Assembly: GCA_018644935.1 (NCBI GenBank)
Contig: JABGPL010000008.1
Span: 1 to 64,000 of the forward strand
Direction: 5' to 3'
DNA from: Calditrichota bacterium
GTDB taxonomy: Bacteria; Electryoneota; AABM5-125-24; Hatepunaeales; Hatepunaeaceae
DNA: 64,000 bases
Both the position numbers and the translations under genes were made by a program. Each line of letters opens with the position of its first letter. Positions within the stretch are counted from its first letter, which is position 1. The notes below the pieces were generated by a model that searched no databases, was not told the DNA's origin, and saw only the letters and a program-made list of their open reading frames with translations. Positions 46,492-55,524 of the stretch are shown in pieces.

Positions 46492-47838
46492 ATGCTCAAA
46501 TATGCGTCAGAATATTTTACCGGGAAACAAGGAACCAATTTGCTGAAAACAGGAATTAAGGTCATATCGGATCATAAGGCTTTCAGGTTTTTCCTTGCAA
46601 CAGGTCGAGAGTTTATACACGATAACCTGTTTCTGCGTGCAATGGCATTGACATTTGCGACTTTTCTGTCTCTTGTTCCATTGTTGGTTATATCTTTCAG
46701 TATGTTTAAAATGTTTGGTGGTGCCGAATGGTTTATGGAGGTTCTAAGACCAGTTATTCTCCGCAATCTCACCCCTGGTAGTGGGCCAATTGTTGCAGAC
46801 AAAATTAATAATCTTCTTTTAACCGGTGGGGATACAATGGTCGGGGGGATTGGTTTGATATTCCTCCTGTTTGCGGTTTATGGGGTTGCCGCTACCGTTG
46901 AAGGGACCTTTAACTTGATTTGGGATGTAAGGTCAAGAGGGGGGAGTTGGCGACGATTACCTTTGTATTGGGGAATGTTAACCATTATCCCAATCCTGGT
47001 CGGTAGTTCGCTTGCTTTAACGACATATTTGAAAGCTCTGCCAATTGTGGCAACAACTTTCACAAAGATAGATTTTGCTGAAAGTATGATGAACCGAAGC
47101 TTGCCGACCTTGATGGTAATGCTAGGCTTTTTTCTGCTTTACAGATTCTTGCCTGGTACAAAAGTTAGAACAGTTGCCGCTCTAGTTGGGACAGGGATTG
47201 CAATATTGCTTTACGAAATGGTAAAAGCAGGATTTATCTTTTATACCGGGAAATTAGTAGAATATGATGTGATTTATGGGTCTCTTGCAGCAATTCCAAT
47301 GTTGATGATCTGGGTAAACTTATCATGGATTGTTGTACTGATAGGTGTTGAAGTATCCTTTGTTTTTCAGAATTTCAAATTAATCGAAAATAAGCATAAG
47401 AACATCAGGCTTTCACGAACTCAACAGGATGCTCTTGCTTACTTGATACTAGCACAGGTAACACACGCTTTTCAGGGAAAAAGACCAACAGTTACTCGAA
47501 GTGAATGGAGTATTGATTGGCGAATACCTCCAGAAGTCGTTTCTTCGATTGTTAAAAAATTGATTCAAGGTGAAATACTGAAGCAGGCAGGGAATAGAGG
47601 AGAGGAGTTGATTCTTGCTTTAGCACCTGAGGCTTTATCGATCTCAGAAATAGACAAAATACTCACATTTGAATCACAAAAAAAATGGACATGGCCTCCG
47701 GAAGCTGAATGGGAGACCATAAAAGCATGGTTGGCTGGAAAGAACAGAAAAGGAACATCAGGAACAGATGGCATGCTCCTTAGTGATTTTGTTGCAGAAG
47801 TTGCGAATGTTCCATCAAGATCGGAAAATAAGAGGTAA
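46492..47838 (+). CDS. YihY/BrkB-family membrane protein with C-terminal winged-helix-like domain
   Basis: 448 residues. The N-terminal 300 residues have about six membrane helices and the YihY/BrkB signature: LFLRAMALTFATFLSLVPLL, GTFNLIWDVRSRGGSWRRLP (key residues FNxIW), FLPGTKVR, YGSLAAIPMLMIWVNLSW. The last 130 residues are soluble. They look like a winged-helix segment (IPPEVVSSIVKKLIQGEILK) that some family members carry. The family was once called RNase BN, but the nuclease activity was reassigned; the function is uncertain (transport or envelope). The start is ATG 46492. It is 6 bp before ugd. Confidence 0.88.
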   Translation: MLKYASEYFTGKQGTNLLKTGIKVISDHKAFRFFLATGREFIHDNLFLRAMALTFATFLSLVPLLVISFSMFKMFGGAEWFMEVLRPVILRNLTPGSGPIVADKINNLLLTGGDTMVGGIGLIFLLFAVYGVAATVEGTFNLIWDVRSRGGSWRRLPLYWGMLTIIPILVGSSLALTTYLKALPIVATTFTKIDFAESMMNRSLPTLMVMLGFFLLYRFLPGTKVRTVAALVGTGIAILLYEMVKAGFIFYTGKLVEYDVIYGSLAAIPMLMIWVNLSWIVVLIGVEVSFVFQNFKLIENKHKNIRLSRTQQDALAYLILAQVTHAFQGKRPTVTRSEWSIDWRIPPEVVSSIVKKLIQGEILKQAGNRGEELILALAPEALSISEIDKILTFESQKKWTWPPEAEWETIKAWLAGKNRKGTSGTDGMLLSDFVAEVANVPSRSENKR

Positions 47839-47844
47839 TAATTA

Positions 47845-49167
47845 ATGAAAGTAGCAGTCATTGGTACCGGGTATGTGGGACTAGTTGCTGGTGCAGCATT
47901 TGCTGAGACTGGAAACGATGTCATTTGTGTTGATATTAATGAAGAACGCATTATTCAACTAAAAAAAGGGAAGATACCGATATATGAGCCCGGTCTCGAA
48001 AGTTTGGTGATCAACAACTCCAGGGTTGGCAGATTAACTTTCACAACCGATACGGTTGATGCTGTTTCGCGCAGTCTGGTTATTTTTATGGCAGTGCCAA
48101 CGCCTTCTGGCGAAGATGGCTCCGCTGATCTACAACACGTACTCAGCGCAGCAAAGGAGGTTGCGAAGGGGATCAATGAGTATAAAGTAATAGTTGATAA
48201 ATCAACAGTTCCCGTTGGAACAGCGGCTAAGGTTAAAAAGGTTATCTCTGAAATTACAGATCAACCATTTGATGTTGTTTCTAACCCTGAGTTTTTGAAA
48301 GAGGGTGCGGCAGTTGACGATTTTATGAAACCTGACCGGGTTGTACTTGGATGTGACAGTAAAAAAGCAGAAGACATAATGTCTGACCTGTATGCACCAT
48401 TTGTGAGGACGGTTAATCGAATAATCACGATGAGGGTGACATCAGCCGAACTCACCAAATACACAGCCAATGCATTCCTTGCCACCAAGATTTCCTTTAT
48501 AAATGAGATTGCCCGGCTCTGCGAATTGGTAGACGCAGACATCAACGAGGTTAGAAGTGGAATCGGCTCAGATTCGCGAATTGGACAGAGTTTCCTATTC
48601 CCGGGTATCGGGTTCGGTGGATCGTGCTTCCCAAAGGATTTGCGTGCCATTAACTTTACTGCTGATAATCATGATTTACAATTGCAACTTGTCAAGGCTG
48701 CCATTGATACGAATGCAGTGCAAAAACAGTTTATCCCGACCAAGATCAAGAAATATTTCAAGGGTGACCTCAATGGTTTAAATATAGCTGTATGGGGGCT
48801 GGCATTTAAAGCAAACACTGACGACGTCAGGGAATCCCCCGTTATTCCAATTATTGATTGTCTCCTCGAAGGTGGAGCGAACGTCCTCGCCTATGACCCG
48901 CAGGCAATGGAAACCGCAAAAGAAATTTTCGGTGACCGGATTAACTATACACAGGACAGTTATTCAGCTCTCAAAGATGCAGATGCATTAGTTGTCGCTA
49001 CTGAATGGAATGAATTCAGACATCCGGATTTTGCCAGGATGTCTGAATTAATGCGAAAACCTGTAATCTTCGACGGACGCAATTTGTTTAATCCACCGAA
49101 AATGGTTGAGTTTGGATTTACATACTTCGGAGTGGGAAGATCTCTTACAGATAAGCACTCTGCTTAA
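47845..49167 (+). CDS. ugd: UDP-glucose 6-dehydrogenase
   Basis: Makes UDP-glucuronate for surface polysaccharides by two-step NAD-dependent oxidation. It is 440 residues. The Rossmann motif GTGYVGLVAGAAFA is at residues 7-20. The NAD/sugar region has VDKSTVPVGT, NPEFLKEGAAVDDFM, the helix TSAELTKYTANAFLATKISFINE (key residues AELxKYxxNAFLA) and the catalytic Cys in GFGGSCFPKDL (about 260). The C-terminal domain starts near VWGLAFKANTDDVRESP. The start is ATG 47845. A DUF2520 gene follows by 3 bp. Confidence 0.96.
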   Translation: MKVAVIGTGYVGLVAGAAFAETGNDVICVDINEERIIQLKKGKIPIYEPGLESLVINNSRVGRLTFTTDTVDAVSRSLVIFMAVPTPSGEDGSADLQHVLSAAKEVAKGINEYKVIVDKSTVPVGTAAKVKKVISEITDQPFDVVSNPEFLKEGAAVDDFMKPDRVVLGCDSKKAEDIMSDLYAPFVRTVNRIITMRVTSAELTKYTANAFLATKISFINEIARLCELVDADINEVRSGIGSDSRIGQSFLFPGIGFGGSCFPKDLRAINFTADNHDLQLQLVKAAIDTNAVQKQFIPTKIKKYFKGDLNGLNIAVWGLAFKANTDDVRESPVIPIIDCLLEGGANVLAYDPQAMETAKEIFGDRINYTQDSYSALKDADALVVATEWNEFRHPDFARMSELMRKPVIFDGRNLFNPPKMVEFGFTYFGVGRSLTDKHSA

Positions 49168-49170
49168 ACG

Positions 49171-49992
49171 ATGACTGATAACCTATCTAATATTACCATT
49201 GGGATAGTCGGCAATGGCAAAGTAGGAAGCGTTTTAGCGCGAAGCTTTACCAGTGCTGGTTATCCAATTTCATGTGTAGTCGCTATTGATTCTTCTTCTC
49301 GTGCACTGGATTCCAAAATTCCTGTTCTTGGAAGCATCGAACAAATACCTTCCGGGATAAAATGTTTATTGATGTGCGTTCCTGATAAAGAAATCAGGAA
49401 TGTGATTGAGGAATTGCTGCGGCTACGGAAGATCGAAAAAGGAATGGTAGTTGGTCACACTGCCGGAGCTGAGTCAGCGGAAATCCTCGCCGCATTACGT
49501 GACCATGGTGCAACTGTAATGGCATGGCATCCAATGCAAACCTTCACAGGTGAAGAGGGTGCAGAACTGCTGAAGGGTGTGACAATTGGGATAGATGGTG
49601 ATCCTGAAGCTGTGGCAATCGGCAAGCAGATCGCGAAGAGAATAGGATCAGAGCCCTATTGTGTCCCACCTGAAATGAGACCTTTATATCATCTCGGTGG
49701 AGTATTCGCCTGTAATTTCATGTCAGCTCTTACAGCAATATCGGCAGATTTACTTACTGAGGTCGGAATGGAACGCAACCGAGCGTTCCAGACACTCGCC
49801 CCATTACTCGAAAGAACAATTCAAAATATAAACAGTCTCGGTCTCCCAGATGCAATTACAGGCCCGGTTTCACGTGGAGACACAGAGACAATCTCAAAGC
49901 ATGAAGAGGTGTTAGAAAATCACCCCAAGGCATTGGAGGTTTATCGCTTGTTAAGTGGGGTATTAAAGAAAGAGATTGAGGGGAAAATATAG
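49171..49992 (+). CDS. Rossmann-fold oxidoreductase with DUF2520 domain
   Basis: 273 residues. The N-terminal NAD(P) domain has GNGKVGSVLARSF at about 14-26 and MCVPDKEI. The C-terminal helical DUF2520 part shows HTAGAESAEIL, WHPMQTF and YHLGGVFACNFMSAL. The protein is distantly like pyrroline-5-carboxylate reductase or ketopantoate reductase families; the substrate is unknown. It is 3 bp downstream of ugd, so it is probably co-expressed. Confidence 0.88.
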   Translation: MTDNLSNITIGIVGNGKVGSVLARSFTSAGYPISCVVAIDSSSRALDSKIPVLGSIEQIPSGIKCLLMCVPDKEIRNVIEELLRLRKIEKGMVVGHTAGAESAEILAALRDHGATVMAWHPMQTFTGEEGAELLKGVTIGIDGDPEAVAIGKQIAKRIGSEPYCVPPEMRPLYHLGGVFACNFMSALTAISADLLTEVGMERNRAFQTLAPLLERTIQNINSLGLPDAITGPVSRGDTETISKHEEVLENHPKALEVYRLLSGVLKKEIEGKI

Positions 49993-50000
49993 AATAGAAC

Positions 50001-50079
50001 TGAAGTGTAGCTTTTGTCATCGCGAGGAACGAAGTGACGAAGCAATCTGTTTGATATTATACAGATTGCTTCACTTCAA
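50001..50079. repeat. Palindromic intergenic element 1
   Basis: The core stem GAAGCAATCTGT (50039-50050) / ACAGATTGCTTC (50061-50072) has a 10-nt loop. Outer TGAAGTG (50001-50007) and CACTTCA (50072-50078) add further pairing options, and CGCGAGGAACGAAGTGACG lies between. It sits in the convergent gap between the DUF2520 gene and the VWA gene. From memory it resembles a dispersed GAGGAACGAAGTGACGAAGCAATCT-type palindrome seen in many genomes (not quoted in full). It may double as a bidirectional terminator. Confidence 0.7.
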
Positions 50080-50111
50080 TCGCAAATGTGTCTCCCCCCT
50101 AAATACCCAAT

Positions 50112-50143
50112 ACCACAACACAACAGCACCACAACACAACAGC
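50112..50143. repeat. Tandem 16-bp repeat
   Basis: Two exact head-to-tail copies of ACCACAACACAACAGC (50112-50127, 50128-50143), followed by a degenerate ACAACGGC. Low-complexity sequence directly downstream of palindromic element 1 and 11 bp from the VWA gene end. Confidence 0.85.
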
Positions 50144-50154
50144 ACAACGGCACC

Positions 50155-51624
50155 CTAAGCCTTCGGTCTCCTTTCCGAAACTAAATTCTTCAGCTTTATG
50201 ACCATTGTAATCTCACGTGACAACACATCATCCCCAAGGGCTTCATTCTCTTCGTTAAGGTATATCAATAGAGTTTCGAGAGTTTCTTCAGCTGATCCAT
50301 CGTCGGGATCATGATAATATGCGCATGCCTCTTTCATAGATAAAACTTCTCTCGCCAGAGAAACCGTCAGCCTCACTCCGTCCTGCTCAAAATAGTGAGT
50401 TTCAGAATTATCGACATCCTCGCCAGTATATACAACGCTCAAGTCTTCCGAATGAGTCAAGCCATCCCGGTCTTCATAGGACAGGTGAATGTCAGCGATC
50501 CTTGCACCATAATTTACTAATGGATCTGCTCCTGCCACAGGGAGGAATCGAAGCAGCAACGCTCCTCGATTTCGCGAAAGAAAAATACTCGAAACCTCAA
50601 ATCCCGGTGTGGAACTGTCACCACCAGGAAAACCGTAGTTGGTGACAGCCGCGAAATCGGCCTGTAGCTCAACTTCAAAATTTAGATCATAAGCAATCGG
50701 GGTGACCAGAAAATCGAAGTCCTCGTCAAAAACCTTAGAAGTTTTTTCACCATCTTGTAGATAGAAGTAGTTACACCCACGTTGTGTCGCAATGTAGTTA
50801 ATCAGATCCTGATCGAAATCTGCACCGATTCCAAAAGCAGTCAACCCAATTCCATCGTTCGCGCCTTCAGTTGTAATGTCTCGGAAATTTCCCGGTGAGT
50901 CGTCCCCTGTATTTGGCAGAGCATCTGTGAAGAGAATAACTCTGTCTGAACGTTCACCAAATTCCTGGTATTGCCTGACAAACTCATACCCCTTTCGCAT
51001 CCCGATATCCATGTTGGTGCTGCCACCTGCCTCAATTCGAGCGATATATTCATGTACATTGACATCACCCAATGGAGTCGGTTCGAGAAGAACTGTCATC
51101 TCATGATTGAAAAGAACGATTGATAGAATATCATTTTCATCAAGTTGATCAACCAGTTTTCCAAGAGCGGTTTTTACGCCTACAATTTTGCTCCCGTGCA
51201 TAGAACCGGATTTATCAACCACAACTGAGAGATTAAGTGGATCACGCCTAAATGTTGCTGCATTGATCGAGCTGGATAGACCAAGCTGAACATACAGTCC
51301 GCCACCGGGTAGATTTTTATCAGCTGCGTAGCCGTGTGATGTTCTGATGGTGAAAATGTTCTCAGGAACAGGACCTTCAATAGGTAAATCGTATTCCGAA
51401 AACATGCCTTCCACATGGAAGTTTTCAGGATCGGGGACAATACCATTATCAATTAATTGACGGATAACACTCATATCCTGAGCTCCGCCTGGTGTTGCCC
51501 CTGCACCTCCGTTATAATCACCGCCGGACATGCCGGCACTTACTGATGAATCAAATCCATCGCAGCCGCTTATTATTAATGACGCACCAACAACAAACAT
51601 TAGTAATACTAATAACTTCTTCAT
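50155..51624 (-). CDS. VWA-domain lipoprotein
   Basis: 489 residues from ATG 51624 (the frame extends seven codons further to 51645). A lipoprotein signal MKKLLVLLMFVVGASLIISGC has Cys as the 21st residue (lipobox ISGC). A Gly/Ser-rich linker follows, then a von Willebrand A domain from about 130 to 310. All MIDAS positions are visible: DKSGSMHG (DxSxS), the Thr in GGSTNMDIG and the Asp in LFTDALPN. A beta-rich C-terminal region and a helical end follow. This architecture is common in exported YfbK/inter-alpha-trypsin-like VWA proteins. It probably sits on the outer membrane facing the periplasm or outside and binds a protein partner through a metal ion. It is preceded by another minus-strand exported gene. 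Confidence 0.88.
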   Translation of the reverse strand: MKKLLVLLMFVVGASLIISGCDGFDSSVSAGMSGGDYNGGAGATPGGAQDMSVIRQLIDNGIVPDPENFHVEGMFSEYDLPIEGPVPENIFTIRTSHGYAADKNLPGGGLYVQLGLSSSINAATFRRDPLNLSVVVDKSGSMHGSKIVGVKTALGKLVDQLDENDILSIVLFNHEMTVLLEPTPLGDVNVHEYIARIEAGGSTNMDIGMRKGYEFVRQYQEFGERSDRVILFTDALPNTGDDSPGNFRDITTEGANDGIGLTAFGIGADFDQDLINYIATQRGCNYFYLQDGEKTSKVFDEDFDFLVTPIAYDLNFEVELQADFAAVTNYGFPGGDSSTPGFEVSSIFLSRNRGALLLRFLPVAGADPLVNYGARIADIHLSYEDRDGLTHSEDLSVVYTGEDVDNSETHYFEQDGVRLTVSLAREVLSMKEACAYYHDPDDGSAEETLETLLIYLNEENEALGDDVLSREITMVIKLKNLVSERRPKA

Positions 51625-51941
51625 GATTTCTCCCGTAAGTTTCATGCTATCAAAGATGTCGAATTAGGAACAGGGTACTGTATATAATTTACTACACGAT
51701 AGAGAGAGTTGCAAGGTTTCCGGAATTATGAAACAAAATTACCCGTAGGGGTGCACGGCGTGCGCCCTGTATCCACTGTGATTGCGTACACGTATTCAAC
51801 GACACCAATTATCACAAACACATGATAAGGAATGAAGCAGAATTGCATGGAATACGTGAAGATATCACTTACAATCCGCCACAATGGGAATCAGACCCGA
51901 AAATCCGAACAATTGACCGGGTGCGCCCAAAAGTGCCAATT
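51625..51941. other. 317-bp non-coding gap with a compact hairpin
   Basis: Between the two minus-strand exported genes. It contains palindromic element 2 at 51747-51769 and short + strand open frames (around 51822-52098) that overlap the large repeat-protein gene and carry no recognisable motif. Nothing else was found. Confidence 0.6.
51747..51769. repeat. Palindromic intergenic element 2
   Basis: A hairpin GGGGTGCAC (51748-51756), loop GGC, GTGCGCCCT (51760-51768): nine pairs including two G-T. It is GC-rich in an AT-rich gap. It is of the dispersed GTAGGGG-type palindrome kind seen in environmental genomes (recollection, not checked). Confidence 0.55.
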
Positions 51942-54900
51942 TTACTTCCCCGCCATTTCCTTCGTTACTCGTTCATGGGCCGCCAACACCACCGGATTAA
52001 ACTCGTTCTCCATCCGCGCATCTATCAAGCGACGGGTTTCCTCACCGCCGATGCGGTATAGACCAACGACGGCTTCCGCACGCATGTGTTCACGTTGATT
52101 GGATAGGTGACCGTTCAGGATTGTGGAAGCTTCATAAATTGTTTTTTTGGAAGCAACATCCTCTTTCTTTTCAAGATTACGAGCAATTCTTCCGATGATA
52201 TACAATGCTGATTCGGGATGGTCCGAGTCTTCATTACCGATGTAATCGAGAAGGTGAGGGATGGCTAAGGCTCCGAATCCTGAAATCGTCATCATTGCTC
52301 TCGAACGAACGGTAAAGAACTTGTCGTTCAGGAGTTCTGTCATGGATTCTATGGCAGTGCTGTCCTTCAGGGCTCCGAGAGCCCCCATGGTTGTTATGCG
52401 TCGCTTTTCAGTATCAGCATTCAAGTATTTATGGATTGGTTTGGCGGCTTCAATCTCGCCAATACTGCCGAGGGTCCCGATAATTGAGTTTCTTGCTTTT
52501 TCCAAATTCTTATCTTCAAGCAGTTCAAGTAGTGGTTCAACTGCAGGTTTCCACTTCAGCGTGCCCAAAAGGCTTATGTTATTAGAGAAGTAACGGAGGT
52601 CATCACCATTTGATGTTTCTGCAAGTTTTTCAATTAACATTGGTCCGGCTGAATCCGGCATAGCTTTCACGATCTGGTCCAGAACACGATTCTCAAGCGA
52701 AGCACGAGTTCTGAGTCTCCCGTTGCGGAAAATAATCTCAGATGGATAGGCTTGTTCGAGGAGGTGCCAGTTTGTTCTAAATAACTCAATACCCTCAGGA
52801 TCAGCTTTGACTTCTTTTAGAAGGTCTTCCTCGATTTCAACATCTCTAAAAAGCTTTGCATTATAGAAACTGTCTGTGTTAAGCATTTGATTAAGTTCAT
52901 CTACCAATGCCTGACGTAGAGTATCTGACAGAGCATCACGTATAGAATCAGCCTCTTCTGTTGATTGTTCATACTCATTAATGAGGTGATCGGTGGCTCC
53001 GAGCAATTCTCCATAAAGATGGATAGAAAGGGGATTTTCCTCATCCTGAAGTTTTTCCAGGAAGCTATCCAGGTTGGAAATATCGTCTTTCTCAATTGTG
53101 TGAGGTCCGTTGATGATGAACTCTAAAACAAGTGTGCCTTTTGCAAGCATCGCCTTCCTGCTCCGTGCTACCTCCTCACGAGCTGACCCAACTTCCCACT
53201 GGTTTGCCAACCTGTAGAGCTCTGAGAGAGATTTCGCGGAATCTTCAGCTGTCGGCTCAACATCGGTGAATGTCTCTTCCTTTTCGGATTTCACTTCGCG
53301 AGGCAAGTCCATCCCGATACCCCAACCGCTCGAAATCCATATTGATGAGTCCTTTGCTGCCACATTTTTCGGGTAGGTATCCTTTCCCTCGAGGTCGAGG
53401 AATATGGCCGCTCCGGCGAATCCTCGAGCCCATCTCGCCTTTCCGAAACTGTATCCGGCTCCACCTCTGGTCGCATATAAGTCATTTCCAAGTTTATCAA
53501 TAAACAAACCGTAGGAGTTTGTCAGCGATCCACCCCAACCGTCACCGACGATATAGAAGTCATCGCCTTCACTATCGACCATCAAACCCACAGACAGGTC
53601 ATGTGCGGTAGCTCCGACTACTCCATGACGTGAGTGATACTGGTCGTCACCACCCATCTCGTACATTGCACCCAGTGACAGATGAATCCCTACTCCCATA
53701 CCGTACTGGGCAAGGTTGTAACTGTCGTTTCCGCCACCATCGATCAACATTCCGATTGAGTACCAGTAGGATGATCCAAGTGCCATTACTTCAGCATCAT
53801 AGAAGTCGTTGCCATTACCCCTGTCATACAACATGCCGATACCGCCACCGGCACGGGGTCGCCATCCCATTCCAAAACCGCCGGAGAATGATTGATAATC
53901 ATTTGGAAGGAGCGGAGCGTGGTAAAATGTTCCACCGGTGCGATAAGTGTCATCACCACCATCGTCAAACAGGAGCCCATAACCATAGACTCCGGCAAAT
54001 CCTTGAGACCAGGTTGAACCGAGGTAACGGTCATCACTTTTTTCGTCTCCGGTGTCAATCAGAACTCCTACACCGCAGTGTCCGGCACCCTGCATGAAAT
54101 ACCTGCCGCGTCTGTCGTCGGCACCGTTATGATCAACGTGGAAACCGATTCCAAACATCCCCGCACCCTGTGAATAACCTCCACTGCGATAGGTGTCATT
54201 GCCGTCCCGGTCAATCAGTATCCCAATTCCGAGAACCCCTGCTCCGTGAGCGACATCGAGATCATCCGAATCATAATAATCATCCCCTTCAAGATCAATG
54301 AGTAGAGAATAGGCATTACCCAGTTCACCAATTGCGCCTGCGCATCTGCCCCGGTATGTGTCATTTCCTCCAAGATCGATTATTGCTGCAAAGTCACCCT
54401 CATATGTGTTGTCTTCAGTATCACCAATAACAAAGGTTCCCCATTCCGTTTTTGCATGGAAAATTAGACGCCCCGTAACACCTTCTACGAAATATCGTAC
54501 CGGATCGCTCTGATATCCGGATTCGCTAATGTTTCTTGCTATCGACTGGGCAACTGGAACGGTGATCATTCCTGCCTGTAGCAGTTCATCCATATCCATT
54601 TTTTTCATGATGTCGAGTATTCTGTCACTCCCTGCATCGCGAGTAGAATCGAAATCAACATCAAACTCACGCTGCCATTTGCCCTTTGTCAGTGCTTTTA
54701 TAGAGTCGTTTTCATCGTCGCCCCACATACCGGGACCGCCGAGTAAAATATCATGAATGTCAAGACTGTCCAGTTCTGAATAAAAACCGGAAAGATGAGG
54801 GTCTGCAGCAGTTAGGGCAGCCATCCATAGATCAAAGGGGGCTATTGGATCATATTCCAATTGCAGAGGTTCTGGTAAAACAGCCGGTTTTGCATCCGGA

Positions 54901-55259
54901 TCGACCTTTAGTTGATCGGCAAAAAATCTTATGAGTTCTCCAGGATCAAGATAGAACGAATCGACAACGGTTTGACTTTCATCGACATAATCGGGGAATT
55001 CGTAAGGATTGTTCAGGTATTTCTCAACAACAGCCAGCCTGAATGTATCATCAGAAGCCCAAAGCTTATCAAAACCAAGTTCTTCCGGTTTCAGGTTCAA
55101 TAATACGAGGGCACTGTCAAGTGTGGCGATATCGAGAGAATCGAGCATTCCCGCTTGAGTTTGTATTGACGATGCACTCAGTAAAATAATGACAGCGATT
55201 GATATGGCCAGAAAGGTTCGGACGAACTTTCCGGGTTGTTTTTGAGATTCAGAGCTCAT
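51942..55259 (-). CDS. Large exported protein with DxGGNDxY repeats and HEAT repeats
   Basis: 1105 residues from ATG 55259, with AGGA 7 bp upstream; a longer frame starts at 55322. A membrane segment or signal lies at about residues 12-34 (FVRTFLAISIAVIILLSASS). After an alpha/beta region, about 12 repeats run from about 285 to 630. The unit is roughly GxGxLIDxxGNDxYxxxxxxQGxG, with variants DLGGNDTY, DRDGNDTY, DDGGDDTY, DGGGNDSY, DSEGDDFY and DLEGKDTY. Acidic loops could bind calcium and the pattern suits a beta-solenoid. A helical stretch follows, and the last 215 residues are HEAT-like repeats (PAVEPLLELLEDKNLEKARN, AAKPIHKYL, AIPHLLDYIG). The family is not recognised; it is predicted to lie in the periplasm or on the surface. 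Confidence 0.88.
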   Translation of the reverse strand: MSSESQKQPGKFVRTFLAISIAVIILLSASSIQTQAGMLDSLDIATLDSALVLLNLKPEELGFDKLWASDDTFRLAVVEKYLNNPYEFPDYVDESQTVVDSFYLDPGELIRFFADQLKVDPDAKPAVLPEPLQLEYDPIAPFDLWMAALTAADPHLSGFYSELDSLDIHDILLGGPGMWGDDENDSIKALTKGKWQREFDVDFDSTRDAGSDRILDIMKKMDMDELLQAGMITVPVAQSIARNISESGYQSDPVRYFVEGVTGRLIFHAKTEWGTFVIGDTEDNTYEGDFAAIIDLGGNDTYRGRCAGAIGELGNAYSLLIDLEGDDYYDSDDLDVAHGAGVLGIGILIDRDGNDTYRSGGYSQGAGMFGIGFHVDHNGADDRRGRYFMQGAGHCGVGVLIDTGDEKSDDRYLGSTWSQGFAGVYGYGLLFDDGGDDTYRTGGTFYHAPLLPNDYQSFSGGFGMGWRPRAGGGIGMLYDRGNGNDFYDAEVMALGSSYWYSIGMLIDGGGNDSYNLAQYGMGVGIHLSLGAMYEMGGDDQYHSRHGVVGATAHDLSVGLMVDSEGDDFYIVGDGWGGSLTNSYGLFIDKLGNDLYATRGGAGYSFGKARWARGFAGAAIFLDLEGKDTYPKNVAAKDSSIWISSGWGIGMDLPREVKSEKEETFTDVEPTAEDSAKSLSELYRLANQWEVGSAREEVARSRKAMLAKGTLVLEFIINGPHTIEKDDISNLDSFLEKLQDEENPLSIHLYGELLGATDHLINEYEQSTEEADSIRDALSDTLRQALVDELNQMLNTDSFYNAKLFRDVEIEEDLLKEVKADPEGIELFRTNWHLLEQAYPSEIIFRNGRLRTRASLENRVLDQIVKAMPDSAGPMLIEKLAETSNGDDLRYFSNNISLLGTLKWKPAVEPLLELLEDKNLEKARNSIIGTLGSIGEIEAAKPIHKYLNADTEKRRITTMGALGALKDSTAIESMTELLNDKFFTVRSRAMMTISGFGALAIPHLLDYIGNEDSDHPESALYIIGRIARNLEKKEDVASKKTIYEASTILNGHLSNQREHMRAEAVVGLYRIGGEETRRLIDARMENEFNPVVLAAHERVTKEMAGK

Positions 55260-55524
55260 GAGAATATCCTGTGGGAAAATGGAGAATTTACTCATTTTAT
55301 ACATTAGAGTAGCTCTATGCAACTAAATTAGGTATAAAGAGCCGTGTTATGTGATATTAGTCTCTGAAAATGGTCTGAAAATGGGAACATCAGTTGAATT
55401 ATGGCGTACAATTGATTAAACTATCCGATGGATTTTTTTATTACAGTCTTCGTTAAAATTCCTTCAAGTGATGGAAATCCTTAAGAGGTAAACATGCATT
55501 TTTTACTGAGCCTTCGAGGTGCCT

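Noticed and set aside
50112-50143. CRISPR-like array
   Set aside because: Only two direct 16-bp copies with no spacers and no cas genes; simple tandem low-complexity sequence.
51822-52098. Two overlapping + strand frames near the end of the repeat protein
   Set aside because: They run into the minus-strand gene, overlap each other in different frames and show no motif.
53630-54097. 155-codon + strand frame opposite the repeat protein
   Set aside because: His/Arg-rich product explained by the Asp/Gly-rich codons on the other strand; overlaps a convincing 1105-residue gene.
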